Counted from the first letter of the stretch, positions 34,331-43,544 are shown. The stretch: DNA of 64,000 nt from Spongiactinospora rosea (GCF_003315795.1 NZ_QMEY01000001.1:186001-250000), one strand, 5' to 3'. A program made the numbers and translations. The notes: generated by a model not told the origin, from the letters alone.

Positions 34331-35551
34331 TCAGGCCGGGGCGTCCCATAGGTCGAGGGCGTGCGCTGCGGTCAAGCCCGCGATCCGCTGCACCGCCTCG
34401 CCCACCGGCATCGCGTCCAATTTGCGGCCGTCACGGAGCCGCAGGGCCACCGCGCCCGCGCCCGCCTCCCGCGCGCCGATCACCGCCGAGTACGGCACCA
34501 GTCGCGCGTCCCGGATCCGGGCCCCCAGGCCGCCCGCCTCAGGCCCCGCCAAGCGGGCGCGGAGGCCCGCGTCCACGCAGCGGGCCACGAAGGTCGCGGC
34601 CTCCGGGATCTCCGCCTCGGAGATCGGCAGGGCCACCACCTGGACCGGGGCCATCCAGGCCGGGAACGCCCCGCCATGCACCTCGATGAGGTGCGCGACC
34701 GCGCGTTCGAGGCTGCCGATGATGCTGCGGTGGACCATGACCGGCCGGTGCCTCCCGCCGTCCGCCCCGGTGTACTCAAGCCCGAAGCGTTCCGGCTGGT
34801 GAAAATCGATCTGGACGGTGGACAAGGTGGACTCCCGCCCCGCCGGATCGGCGATCTGCACGTCGATCTTCGGCCCGTAGAAGGCCGCCTCCCCCTCCAC
34901 CGCCACATGATCCACCCCCGAAAGCACCTCACCCAGCAGCCCCCTGGCCCGCTCCCAGATCTCCGGATTCGCCACGTACTTCCCGCCCGCACCCGGCAGC
35001 GAAAGCTGGTACCGCACCGGCCGGATGCCCAGGTCACGATGCGCGCGGCCGATCAGTTCCAAGGCGGCGCGGGCCTCGTCCACGGCCTGGTCCAGGGTGC
35101 AGAAGATGTGCGCGTCGTTGAGCTGGATGGCCCGTACGCGGGTCAGCCCGCCCAGCACCCCCGACAGCTCCGACCGGTACATTCCGCCCAGTTCGGCGAT
35201 CCGCAGCGGCAGTTCGCGGTAACTGCGCCCACGCGACCGGAAGATCAGCGCGTGGTGCGGGCACAGGCTCGGCCGCAGCACGACCTCCTCCGCCCCCACC
35301 TTCATCGGCGGGAACATGTCGTCGCTGTAGTGATCCCAATGGCCGGATATCTGGTACAGCTCCTTCTTGCCCAGCACAGGCGAGGAAACGTGCTGGTACC
35401 CGGCACGCCGCTCCGCCTCCCGCACGTAGTCCTCCAGCGCCTGCCGCACGGCGGCACCGGCGGGCAGCCAGTACGGCAGGCCCGCGCCGATCAGCGGGTC
35501 GGTGTCGAAGAGTTCCAGCTCGCGGCCCAGTTTGCGGTGGTCGTTCATCAT
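34331..35551 (-). CDS. thrS: Threonyl-tRNA synthetase, short form without TGS and editing domains
   Basis: A 406-residue class II synthetase. Housekeeping ThrRS is about 640 residues; here the N-terminal TGS and editing domains are absent and the protein begins at the catalytic domain (LGRELELFDTDPLIGAGLPYWLP). The zinc ligands are visible: Cys in RPSLCPHH, His in NDAHIFC and His in MVHRSIIGS. Motif 2 is YRSELSG...TRVRAIQLNDAH, motif 3 GSLERAVAHLIE. A C-terminal anticodon-binding domain follows (VQVVALPISEAEIPEA). It may be a stress-induced or inhibitor-tolerant second copy. A leader peptide and hairpin precede it. Confidence 0.9.
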   Translation of the reverse strand: MMNDHRKLGRELELFDTDPLIGAGLPYWLPAGAAVRQALEDYVREAERRAGYQHVSSPVLGKKELYQISGHWDHYSDDMFPPMKVGAEEVVLRPSLCPHHALIFRSRGRSYRELPLRIAELGGMYRSELSGVLGGLTRVRAIQLNDAHIFCTLDQAVDEARAALELIGRAHRDLGIRPVRYQLSLPGAGGKYVANPEIWERARGLLGEVLSGVDHVAVEGEAAFYGPKIDVQIADPAGRESTLSTVQIDFHQPERFGLEYTGADGGRHRPVMVHRSIIGSLERAVAHLIEVHGGAFPAWMAPVQVVALPISEAEIPEAATFVARCVDAGLRARLAGPEAGGLGARIRDARLVPYSAVIGAREAGAGAVALRLRDGRKLDAMPVGEAVQRIAGLTAAHALDLWDAPA

Positions 35552-35605
35552 GCTCGCTCTCGATCGAAGTGAGAAGTGAGAAGTGAGAGGCGAGTCACCG
35601 CAAAG

Positions 35606-35639
35606 CCGAAGCCCCGGGGCACTCGCCCCGGGGCTTCGG
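35606..35639 (-). terminator. Attenuator hairpin upstream of thrS
   Basis: A perfect 15-bp stem (CCGAAGCCCCGGGGC / GCCCCGGGGCTTCGG) with a 4-base loop lies between the Thr-rich leader peptide and thrS. It has a weak CTTTG after it. A second possible hairpin (CTCGCCTCTC with GAGAGCGAG) lies next to the thrS start. Its placement suits transcription attenuation. Confidence 0.75.
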
Positions 35640-35652
35640 TGTGAAGATCAGC

Positions 35653-35721
35653 TCAGCGCGCCGGGACGGACTCCGGCGTCGTCGTCGACAAGAACGCGAT
35701 CATCATCGCGGCACGCTGCAT
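35653..35721 (-). CDS. Threonine-rich leader peptide of thrS
   Basis: A 22-residue frame, MQRAAMMIAFLSTTTPESV then PAR and a stop. It has three consecutive ACG threonine codons at 13-15, directly after a Ser. The ATG is seven bases after a TAGCCT box, so the message is probably leaderless, as in other actinobacterial leader peptides. The stop lies 14 bases before a 15-bp hairpin in front of thrS. A ribosome stalled on the Thr codons for lack of charged tRNA-Thr would be expected to alter folding of the leader and let thrS be transcribed. Confidence 0.72.
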   Translation of the reverse strand: MQRAAMMIAFLSTTTPESVPAR

Positions 35722-35751
35722 ACGACCGAGGCTAGCAGCAACCCCCACGCG

Positions 35752-36729
35752 CTACAGCCCGGTTTCCGCGTTCATCAGCGCCTCGGCGACCGCCGTGCGC
35801 GTGTAAAGGACCCGCCGCCCGGCCCGGTGCGCGCTCGCGAGCCCCGCCCGGCGCAGTGCCGTGAGGTGCTGGTTCGCGCCCGCCTCCGACAGCCCCGTAC
35901 GCCCCGCCAGTTCCTTGGTGGACACCGGCTGGTCCAGCGCGGCGAGCAGCCGGGCGCGGGTCCGGCCGAGTACGGCGGCCAGCGCCTCGGGCGCGTCCGG
36001 CTCGGCCGCCCGCCGTTCCCACAGCGTGCCGATCCCGCGCGGGGTGTAGCGGAGAGTGGGCTGCCACGGCGGGGTACTGACCGAGAAGACGTCAGGCCAG
36101 GCGAACGCGGACGGCACCAGCAGCAGCCCGCGTCCGCGCAGCGGCCGGGTCCCGGTCGCCCACCGGTGCCTGATCCGCAGCGTGTCGCCCGCCCAGTACA
36201 CCTGGGCGGCCAGGTCGGCGAACACCCGCGCCACCCCGCCTTCGGCCAGCAGCCGCGACCGATACAGCACGTCGGACTCCAGCAGCGCGGCGATCCGCGT
36301 CCAGTAGGGAGCCAGCGCCGCCTCCCAGTAGCCGGCGATCTCGGCGGCCAGCCGTTCCAGGCCGTCCTCCGGATCGTCCAGCAGCGGCCGGAGGGCGGCC
36401 GGTACGTCCCCGGGCAGCTCACCGCGCACCTGGCTGCCCATGCCGCGCATGGCGGCCAGTTCGGTGCCGAGGTCGGGCGCGCTCGTGGACGGCGGCGGGC
36501 ACACGAACCCCACGATGGTCCTGGTCGGTACCGGTACCAGCGCGTGCAGCATCGGCCACCGCACCCGCGCCAGACGCGGACGCACCCGCTCCACCCACGG
36601 CCGGTGCACGGCGTGCGCGGCCGGGTTCTTGACCACCCGGACGCTGGCCACCACCTCCCACAGCGGCGAGATCGCGAACCGGGTGTTCGCCACATCGGCC
36701 ACGCCGAAGGCCAGTTCGACATCACCCAC
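35752..36729 (-). CDS. ArsR-type winged-helix regulator with large N-terminal domain (DUF5937-like)
   Basis: A 325-residue regulator. The first 240 residues form the actinobacterial DUF5937-like domain (VELAFGVADVANTRFAISPLWEV at the start, RHRWATGTRPLRGRGLLLVPSAF later). The C-terminal ArsR winged helix covers about 255-320 (LLAALDQPVSTKELAGRTGL, then NQHLTALRRAGLASAHR). The GTG at 36729 matches the conserved beginning; a GTG at 36753 is also in frame. The gene is divergent from an MFS exporter gene and probably represses it. Confidence 0.85.
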   Translation of the reverse strand: MGDVELAFGVADVANTRFAISPLWEVVASVRVVKNPAAHAVHRPWVERVRPRLARVRWPMLHALVPVPTRTIVGFVCPPPSTSAPDLGTELAAMRGMGSQVRGELPGDVPAALRPLLDDPEDGLERLAAEIAGYWEAALAPYWTRIAALLESDVLYRSRLLAEGGVARVFADLAAQVYWAGDTLRIRHRWATGTRPLRGRGLLLVPSAFAWPDVFSVSTPPWQPTLRYTPRGIGTLWERRAAEPDAPEALAAVLGRTRARLLAALDQPVSTKELAGRTGLSEAGANQHLTALRRAGLASAHRAGRRVLYTRTAVAEALMNAETGL

Positions 36730-36816
36730 GCCGTGCCCCCGTGACGCCGCCACTCATGGATTCGCTCCTGACTTAATCATTGGCCGTCCCCGACCCGACC
36801 TCAGCATCGTTGCGCC

Positions 36817-38040
36817 ATGACGGCAACCCTCCCGGCCCGCCCTTCGGGCCACCTCCTGCGCGAGCGCGGTTTCCGCGGGCTGTATCTGTCCGCCGCGGTC
36901 AGCCAGTTCGGCAGCCAGCTCACGCTGGTCGGGCTGCCGCTGCTCGCGGTGAGCGCCCTCGGCGCGGGCGCGGGCGAGGTGGGCCTGCTCAGCGCGCTGG
37001 CCACCCTCACGGCGCTGGTCGTCGGCCTGCCCGCGGGGGCGTGGGTCGATCGGGCGGGCAGGCGGGGCGTGATGATCGCGGCCGATCTGGGGCGCGCGGC
37101 CGTACTGGGGTCGGTGCCGCTCGCCTGGTGGGCGGGTGGGCTGAGCATGGCCCAGCTCTACGCGGTCGCGGTGCTGACCGGTGTGGGCCGGCTGTTCTTC
37201 GAGGTCGCGGCGCAGAGCGTGCTGCCGGACGTGGTCGGCCGCGATCGGCTCACCGCGGCCAACTCGATGCTGGTCGGCACCTCGGCCGCCATGGACGTCT
37301 CGGGCAACGGCCTGGCGGGCGTGGTGGTCCAGGTCGCGGGTGCGCCGGTGGCCATCGTGATCGACACGCTGACCTACCTGTGGTCGGCCTGGTGGCTGCG
37401 CGCGGTACCGTCCCCGGCCCCATCGCGGGGGCGGACCGGGATGGGCCGGCAGATCGCGGACGGGGTCCGGTTCGTGCGGGGCAGCCGGGTCCTCGTGGTG
37501 ATCATGATCCAGGGGGCCATGGTCAACCTGGGCATTCCGCTGGTCACCGCGCTGCTGCCGGTGCTCATGGTCGGCGAAATGCACCTGCCCGCGTGGACGC
37601 TGGGGGCGTACTTGTCGGCGTCCGGCCTCGGCGTACTGGCGGGTTCGGCGTCGGCGCACCTGCTCTCCCGGTGGCTGGGGCAGGGACGGGCGACCTGGCT
37701 CGTCGGCGTGTGGACGGCCCCGGCGGCGCTGGCCCTGCCGTTCATCGCGCCTGGTCCGGGACTGTGGGTGTCGGCCGCCGCGTACTTCGCGGTGACCTTC
37801 CGGATCGGCGTCAACAACGTGACGCTGACCAGCTTCCGCCAGCAGGTCACGCCGGACGCCCTGCTCGGCCGGGTGAACGCCACCATGCGCATGGTCCTGA
37901 CCGGCGCGGTCGGGCTCGGCGGGCTGCTCGCGGCGCTGGTCGGCGAGCTGTACGGCGTGCGGGCCGCGCTGTGGTGCGGGGCCGTCGTACTGGCGCTGAG
38001 CTGGGTGCCGATCGCGTTCTCCAGCACCCTCCGCCGCTGA
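36817..38040 (+). CDS. MFS transporter (DHA-type, 12 helices)
   Basis: A 407-residue major facilitator protein with about twelve helices. The first loop contains the family motif A variant GAWVDRAGRRGVMIAAD, and FFEVAAQSVLPDVVGRDRLTAANS marks the MFS_3/enterobactin-exporter-like group. The ATG begins MTATLPARP. It is divergent from the DUF5937/ArsR-type regulator, an arrangement typical of drug exporters. The substrate is unknown. Confidence 0.92.
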   Translation: MTATLPARPSGHLLRERGFRGLYLSAAVSQFGSQLTLVGLPLLAVSALGAGAGEVGLLSALATLTALVVGLPAGAWVDRAGRRGVMIAADLGRAAVLGSVPLAWWAGGLSMAQLYAVAVLTGVGRLFFEVAAQSVLPDVVGRDRLTAANSMLVGTSAAMDVSGNGLAGVVVQVAGAPVAIVIDTLTYLWSAWWLRAVPSPAPSRGRTGMGRQIADGVRFVRGSRVLVVIMIQGAMVNLGIPLVTALLPVLMVGEMHLPAWTLGAYLSASGLGVLAGSASAHLLSRWLGQGRATWLVGVWTAPAALALPFIAPGPGLWVSAAAYFAVTFRIGVNNVTLTSFRQQVTPDALLGRVNATMRMVLTGAVGLGGLLAALVGELYGVRAALWCGAVVLALSWVPIAFSSTLRR

Positions 38041-38279
38041 TGGCCCACCACCCGCCGCCACGGCTTTGACCCGCGTATTCGCAAACTTGGCACGGGGCGG
38101 GCGGAAGCGGGAGGCGTTCCTTCAGGTCAGTCCGCTATAGGGCATATGTGGTGATAAAGGCATATTTAGGGAGAGATGCGGCTTTTTCTGGGGCACACCG
38201 TACTCGCTGGACTCGCCGGAACCAGGATCCGGCGTACATCGGCTCGAAGGAGAACACCAGCCCCAAAGGAGAAACGACC

Positions 38280-39065
38280 GTGAAGAGCAGCACCGTACGT
38301 TTCGCGTCGGGCCTGGCCGTACTGGGCCTGGCCGCCGCACTCGCTCCGCCCGCCCAGGCGTCCGCGCAGATGTCCGCGCAGGTGGTGAGCCCGCCGTACC
38401 TGATCACGCCCGCTCCGCCCGAACCGACCCCACCGGACGAGGGCACGCCGCCCGACGAGGTCTCCCCGACGGACGGCGAGACCATGCCCCCTGAGGACAC
38501 GGCGTCCCCGGAGGAGACGCTGTCGCCCGAGGAGACCGCCACGCCGGGAGAGACGGCCTCTCCGACCACCTCACCGACCAACGGCGAGGGCGCGCAGCCG
38601 TTCGGCCCGGCGTGTGCGCAGTTCCCGGCGTCCGGCAAGGGCAGCCTGGCCAGCCTGGCGCAGCAGCCCGCCGCCTCGGCCGTGGCCGAGCAGCCGCAGC
38701 TCGGCACGCTGAGCAAGGCGATCGACGCGGCCGGGCTGAAGGAGAAGCTGAACTCCGCCGAGAACGTCACGCTCTTCGCGCCCACCGACGAGGCGTTCCA
38801 GCAGATTCCCAGGGAGGACCTGGACCGCCTGCTGAGCGACAAGGAGGCGCTCGGCAAGCTCCTGAGCGGCCACGTCGTGGAGGAGAAGGTCAGCAAGGAG
38901 GACCTCTCGGACGGCAGGTTCACCACGGCGGCGGGCACCGAGCTGACCGTCAGCGGCTCGGGTGACGAGTTCACCGTGAACGACGAGGCCAAGATCACCT
39001 GTGGTGGCATCCCGGTGAAGAACGGCACGCTGTTCCTCATCGACAAGGTCCTCATGCCGGAGTGA
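38280..39065 (+). CDS. Secreted fasciclin-domain protein
   Basis: A 261-residue exported protein starting at a GTG with AAAGGAG upstream. A Sec signal peptide (1-30, ending PPAQASAQ) is followed by a Pro/Glu/Thr-rich, low-complexity stalk (about 40-105, many PEET and PGET units). A single FAS1 domain follows (about 130-258): LSKAIDAAGLKEKLNSAENV, VTLFAPTDEAFQQIP and the closing FLIDKVLMP. It probably mediates adhesion outside the cell. A strong hairpin follows the stop. Confidence 0.92.
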   Translation: MKSSTVRFASGLAVLGLAAALAPPAQASAQMSAQVVSPPYLITPAPPEPTPPDEGTPPDEVSPTDGETMPPEDTASPEETLSPEETATPGETASPTTSPTNGEGAQPFGPACAQFPASGKGSLASLAQQPAASAVAEQPQLGTLSKAIDAAGLKEKLNSAENVTLFAPTDEAFQQIPREDLDRLLSDKEALGKLLSGHVVEEKVSKEDLSDGRFTTAAGTELTVSGSGDEFTVNDEAKITCGGIPVKNGTLFLIDKVLMPE

Positions 39066-39094
39066 GCCCCCCTGCCGGGTGAGCCCCGCTCGAC

Positions 39095-39123
39095 GCACCC
39101 CCGGTCAGGTGGGCCGGGGGTGC
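39095..39123 (+). terminator. Hairpin terminator after fasciclin gene
   Basis: A perfect 10-bp stem GCACCCCCGG / CCGGGGGTGC with a 9-base loop, 30 bp after the stop. Confidence 0.65.
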
Positions 39124-39212
39124 CCTGGGGGTCGGCTAGGGGACAGGTCCGGGGGTCGTGCCAGGGGGAATCCCGATGTGCGACAGACCCCTACAAGGGC
39201 AGTCTTGACCAC

Positions 39213-39662
39213 ATGAACGACTACACAGGAGTCAAGAAGCTACAGCGCACCCGCGACGGGCGAATCGTGGCAGGCGTGGCGTCCGGCATCGGCCGCTACA
39301 TCGGCGTGGACCCCAACATCATCCGCATCGGGCTCGGCATCGCGACCTTCTTCGGCGGCCTGGGCGTCGCGATCTACGCGGCCGGCTGGCTGCTGCTCCC
39401 GGACGAGGGCAAGGACACCTCCATCGTTCAGGACCTCGTGGAGAAGCAGAAGGCCGGTACCGCGCCCTGGCAGCAGCACGGCCCCAAGAGCGGCCACCAG
39501 GCCGGCGGCTGGGCGCAGGAGACCAGCGGCGGCTCGCCGTACGAGTACCCGGGTCCGACCGGTCCCACCGCCTCCGGCACCTACACCGACCCGCTGAAGG
39601 ACGCCCCGGTGGACCGTCCGGAGACGCCGCCGCAGTCCGGCGAGCAGCGCCCCCAGGGGTGA
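39213..39662 (+). CDS. PspC-domain membrane protein
   Basis: A 149-residue protein. The PspC domain covers about residues 5-65 (KKLQRTRDGRIVAGVASGIG, then VDPNIIRIGLGIATFFGGLG and YAAGWLLLPDEG) with a membrane hairpin. The rest is a polar Gly/Pro/Thr-rich tail. PspC proteins respond to envelope stress. No other psp genes are present. It is convergent with the MFS gene that ends 14 bp later. Confidence 0.9.
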   Translation: MNDYTGVKKLQRTRDGRIVAGVASGIGRYIGVDPNIIRIGLGIATFFGGLGVAIYAAGWLLLPDEGKDTSIVQDLVEKQKAGTAPWQQHGPKSGHQAGGWAQETSGGSPYEYPGPTGPTASGTYTDPLKDAPVDRPETPPQSGEQRPQG

Positions 39663-39676
39663 CCGCGCGGACGTGA

Positions 39677-41065
39677 TCACGTGGTCGAACCGGAACGCAC
39701 CCTAGGCACGGCCTCCGCGCGGGGCTCGGCCCAGAGCACGGTCAGCACCGCCGCCGTCGCCAGCCCGGCCACCCCGGCCAGGGCCACGACCAGCTCGGGA
39801 CCGAGCTGCTGCGCGGCGAACCCGCCGACCAGGATGCCGAGCCCCTGCACGGCCAGCAGCCCCGACTGCACGAGGCCGAACGCCTGGCCCCGCCGTTCGG
39901 CGGGCACAGACTGGACGAACGCGGCGTTGGCGGCGAGTTGGTACGCGCCGCCGACGCCGGACAGCACCCATAAACCCAGCACGACCCACAACGACGGGCG
40001 CAACGCGCAGACGATCAGCGGCGCGCAGGTCAGCATCGCCAGCCAGCCCATCACCCGCAGCCGCGTCGCCGGTTGCACGAACCGCCCGAACCAGAACGCC
40101 CCCAGCACCGTGCCGGCCGGCATCGCGGCCATCAGCAGCCCGGTGACCATGGGCAGCTTGGCGGGATCGGCGGCCAGGGTCGCCGCGTAGGGGACGGCGA
40201 TCCCCTCCGGCAGGATGTAGAACCCGCACAGCCAGGCGAACAGCACCAGCGTGCGCAGCCGCCGCTCACCGAACACCAGCCGCGCCCCGGCCACGGCCGT
40301 GGCCAGCATCGACTCCCCGCCCGACGCGTCGCGCGCCGCGCCCGGACGCCGCCGTACGCCGGAGATCAGGAACAACGCGGACGCCAGGAACGTCGCCGCG
40401 TCGAGCGCCAGCGCCCGATAGGGCCCGATGCCCGCGATCACCGCCCCGCCCGCCGCGAAGCCGAGCATCTGGACGGCCTGGTTCGTCATGTTCTGGAGCG
40501 CGGAGCCCGCGACGTAGCGGTCGTCCTCCAGGACCTCGGGCAGCAGCGCGGCCCGCGCCGCCGAGAAGGGCGCGCCGAGGAGTACGACACAGAAGACCAG
40601 CCCGCACAGCGCCCAGAACGGCATGCCCGGAACGGCCATCAGCGCCACCAGGACCGCGCGCATCACGTCGCACCAGATCATCACCGCGCGCCGGGCGTAG
40701 CGGTCGGCGAGCCCGGCCAGCAGCGGACCGCCCAGGATCGGCGGCAGGTAGGTCAGCGCGTAGACGGCGGCGGTGGCGAGCGCGGACTGCGTGCGGTTGT
40801 AGACCAGCACGGCCAGGGCGACCTGCGCGAACTGGTCGCCGAGCAGGGACAGGCCCTGCGCGTACCACAGCGCGCGGAACTCCGGTATGGCGATCACCTC
40901 GCCATAGGTCACCCGGCGCCCGGCCTCGCTCTCCGCCTCATCGGACCCCTTTGGAGGGGCGGCACCATCGGGCTCGCCGGGACCGCCCGGCTCGCCGGAA
41001 CCGCTGGATCTGCTAAATCCGCGGCGATGCCGCCCAGACAGCCGCTGGGGCTTCGTAGCCGCCAT
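39677..41065 (-). CDS. MFS transporter (MFS_3-like)
   Basis: A 462-residue major facilitator with a 50-residue polar N-terminal extension (Gly/Ser/Pro-rich) before the first helix (EFRALWYAQGLSLLGDQFAQ). Motif A appears as GLADRYARRAVMIWCD, and APFSAARAALLPEVLEDDRYVAGSA is typical of the EntS-like group. About twelve helices are visible. The unusual hydrophilic head is the only odd feature. Confidence 0.9.
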   Translation of the reverse strand: MAATKPQRLSGRHRRGFSRSSGSGEPGGPGEPDGAAPPKGSDEAESEAGRRVTYGEVIAIPEFRALWYAQGLSLLGDQFAQVALAVLVYNRTQSALATAAVYALTYLPPILGGPLLAGLADRYARRAVMIWCDVMRAVLVALMAVPGMPFWALCGLVFCVVLLGAPFSAARAALLPEVLEDDRYVAGSALQNMTNQAVQMLGFAAGGAVIAGIGPYRALALDAATFLASALFLISGVRRRPGAARDASGGESMLATAVAGARLVFGERRLRTLVLFAWLCGFYILPEGIAVPYAATLAADPAKLPMVTGLLMAAMPAGTVLGAFWFGRFVQPATRLRVMGWLAMLTCAPLIVCALRPSLWVVLGLWVLSGVGGAYQLAANAAFVQSVPAERRGQAFGLVQSGLLAVQGLGILVGGFAAQQLGPELVVALAGVAGLATAAVLTVLWAEPRAEAVPRVRSGSTT

Positions 41066-41268
41066 GGGACTCCGCTAGCTCGCGAGGGGGCAGGGGCAGG
41101 TACTGACAAGAGCAGGTGACAGGAGCAGGTGAACTGACAGAGGGTGTTCGCTGTGTAACCTACGGTGCCTGCTGCCGGGCCGCGACGCAAGCGGATAATC
41201 GCTTGATCGCCCGCCCGGTGTTTGGGTGTGTCCTGAAATATCGGGGTATGTGAGACGTGTTGTGCCGA

Positions 41269-41619
41269 CTACCAGCCGAGCTCGTGGAGACGGTGGTCGT
41301 CGATGCCGAAATGGTGGGCGATCTCATGAACCACTGTGATCTGTACCTCCTCGACGACATCATCTTCAGTCTCGCAAATCTCACAGATGGGATTGCGGTA
41401 GATCTCGATCCGGTCGGGCAAAACACCCGCGTACCAGTCGCCGCGCTCGGTGAGGGGGATGCCGGTGTAGAGGCCAAGCAGCCCGGGCTCAGGGGGATCG
41501 TCCACGACCACGACCACGACGTTGTCCATCAGCCGCGTCAGCTCGGCGGGGATCGTGTCCAGCGCTTCGGACACGAGCTCCTCGAACCTCTCCCGCGACA
41601 CCTCCATCACACCGGCCAT
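41269..41619 (-). CDS. Zincin-like metallopeptidase family protein
   Basis: A 116-residue protein of the small zincin family PF06262. The zinc motif HEIAHHFGIDD lies near 99-109, with the third ligand Asp in the D-D pair, as in other family members. The body carries the conserved VVVDDPPEPGLLGLYTG and IEIYRNPICEICE segments. The function is not established for the family. It is divergent from the metallophosphoesterase gene, 56 bp away. Confidence 0.9.
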   Translation of the reverse strand: MAGVMEVSRERFEELVSEALDTIPAELTRLMDNVVVVVVDDPPEPGLLGLYTGIPLTERGDWYAGVLPDRIEIYRNPICEICETEDDVVEEVQITVVHEIAHHFGIDDHRLHELGW

Positions 41620-41675
41620 TCTGCCCGCCGAAAGCGCGAAACGTTCACGATATGCCGTCGCACAGGTAGGAAGGC

Positions 41676-43253
41676 ATGCCCTTCAAGGAACTCCTCACCC
41701 GAATCTCGGACATCCGGCGCCGCATCGCGGAAGCCGCCCGACGTACCGGCCGGGCGACCCGGCGGGCAGCGGGGCAGGTGGCAGGGCGCCCCGGCGTGCG
41801 ACGCGCCGGGAGATGGGCGGCGATCGTCCTGGTCGCGGGCTTCGGCGCGTGGCTCGGCATCGCCGTCAGCGGCGGCGTGCGTTCCTCGCTCGGCCCCGTC
41901 GAGGTCGGGCTGTCCCTGCGGCCCGCCTTGGAGGGGCAGACCGTCGTGGACGTCCATCCCCTCGGCACGCTGCTGTTCGACAGCCACGACGCGCCGCTGC
42001 GCCTCCGGGTGACCCTGGAGAACATCAACCAGGACCTGGCCCGCGCCATGATCGCCGATCCGCGGCTGGCCGACCGCCTGCCCGACCTGATCGAGGACGA
42101 CCTCCGTACGGGCGTCACGGCCCTTCTGGTGCGTTCTCTGCTCTTCGCCCTCGGTGGGGCCTTGCTGGCGGGCATCGTCGTCTTCAGGCGCGTACGGGCG
42201 GCTCTGGCCACCCTCCTGGTCGCCACGGCCTGCGTCGCGGGCACCGGCGGGGCCGTCGCCGCCACCTTCCGCCCCCAGGCGCTCGTCGAGCCGCAGTACA
42301 CGGGCCTGCTCACCGGCGCCCCCTCCCTGGTCGGCAGCGCCGAGTCGATCGTGACGCGGTTCGAGTCGTACCGGGCGCAGCTCACCAAGCTGGTCAGCAA
42401 CGTCTCGCAACTGTACGACACGGTCTCGGCACTGCCCGTCTACGACTCCGACCCCAACTCCATCCGCGTCCTGCACGTCTCCGACATCCACATCAACCCG
42501 ATCGCCTGGAACCTGATCAAGACCGTGACCTCACAGTTCAAGATCGACCTGATCGTGGACACCGGCGACCTCACCGACCACGGCACCAAGCCCGAGGACG
42601 CGTTCGTCAAGGAGATCGGGCGCCTGGACGTACCGTACGTGTGGGTCCGCGGCAACCACGACTCCAAGGGCACCCAGCGAGCCGTGGCCAGGCAGAAAAA
42701 CGCCGTCGTCCTCGACGACCGCTCCGCCACCGTCAAGGGCCTGCGCGTCTACGGCATCGGCGACCCCCGCTTCACCCCCGACCTGTCCGCCCACGCCAAC
42801 AACGACCCCGCCTACCTGATCGACCACGGCCGCCGCCACGACGTCGGCGAGAAGCCGGTCGACCTCGTCGCCGTCCACGACCCGATCATCGCCGAGGGCT
42901 TCTCCGGCCGCACCCCGACCGTCCTGGCCGGCCACGCCCACGCCCGCTCCACCAAACTCCTGCCCACCGGCACCCGCCTCCTCGTCCAGGGCTCCACCGG
43001 CGGCGCGGGCCTCCGCGCCCTGGAACACGAGCAGCCGACCCCCGTGATGGCCTCCGTCCTGTACTTCGACAAGGACACCCGCCGCCTGGAGGCCTGGGAC
43101 GACATCACCATGGGCGGCCTCGGCCAGCAGTCGGTCCAGATCCAGCGTCACATCGAGGAGCAGCCTGGTCGTACAATTCTTCCTGAGCCGGCAAGCGCCC
43201 CGACACCATCGGGTTCGCTCAAGGCTCCCGCGACACCAGAGCACCGGGGATGA
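41676..43253 (+). CDS. Membrane-anchored metallophosphoesterase
   Basis: A 525-residue protein. A basic N-terminus and helices at about 47-67 and 148-192 anchor it. The calcineurin-like catalytic domain follows (about 260-480) with all motifs: VSDIHINP, DTGDLTDHG, VRGNHDSKG, VHDPIIAEG and AGHAHARS. A Pro-rich tail ends the protein. The active site faces outward if the topology is as predicted. The tRNA cluster begins 73 bp after its stop. Confidence 0.9.
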   Translation: MPFKELLTRISDIRRRIAEAARRTGRATRRAAGQVAGRPGVRRAGRWAAIVLVAGFGAWLGIAVSGGVRSSLGPVEVGLSLRPALEGQTVVDVHPLGTLLFDSHDAPLRLRVTLENINQDLARAMIADPRLADRLPDLIEDDLRTGVTALLVRSLLFALGGALLAGIVVFRRVRAALATLLVATACVAGTGGAVAATFRPQALVEPQYTGLLTGAPSLVGSAESIVTRFESYRAQLTKLVSNVSQLYDTVSALPVYDSDPNSIRVLHVSDIHINPIAWNLIKTVTSQFKIDLIVDTGDLTDHGTKPEDAFVKEIGRLDVPYVWVRGNHDSKGTQRAVARQKNAVVLDDRSATVKGLRVYGIGDPRFTPDLSAHANNDPAYLIDHGRRHDVGEKPVDLVAVHDPIIAEGFSGRTPTVLAGHAHARSTKLLPTGTRLLVQGSTGGAGLRALEHEQPTPVMASVLYFDKDTRRLEAWDDITMGGLGQQSVQIQRHIEEQPGRTILPEPASAPTPSGSLKAPATPEHRG

Positions 43254-43326
43254 GCCGCACTTTGGCATCGGGGGCATTCGTCCCCTATGCTGCTACAGGT
43301 CCCCGACGGAAGGCGTCACGGGCTAG

Positions 43327-43399
43327 GCCCCCATCGTCTAGCGGCCTAGGACACCGCCCTTTCAAGGCGGCGGCACGGGTTCGAATCCCGTTGGGGGCA
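43327..43399 (+). tRNA. tRNA-Glu (anticodon UUC)
   Basis: A complete 73-base cloverleaf. Acceptor GCCCCCA pairs with TGGGGGC, the anticodon loop CTTTCAA carries TTC, and the T loop is GGTTCGAATCC. CCA is not encoded. Confidence 0.95.
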
Positions 43400-43469
43400 C
43401 CGGCAAGCGAACGCAGACCATGGTCTTCGAGCCCCGAAGAACTGGTAAGCTAAGCGAGTCGAACAGCAA

Positions 43470-43544
43470 GGTCCTGTAGAGCAGCTAGGAGTGCTCGCCA
43501 CCCTGTCAAGGTGGAGGTCGCGGGTTCAAATCCCGTCAGGACCG
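43470..43544 (+). tRNA. tRNA-Asp (anticodon GUC)
   Basis: A complete 75-base cloverleaf. Acceptor GGTCCTG pairs with CAGGACC, anticodon loop CTGTCAA carries GTC, T loop GGTTCAAATCC. CCA is not encoded. Confidence 0.95.
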
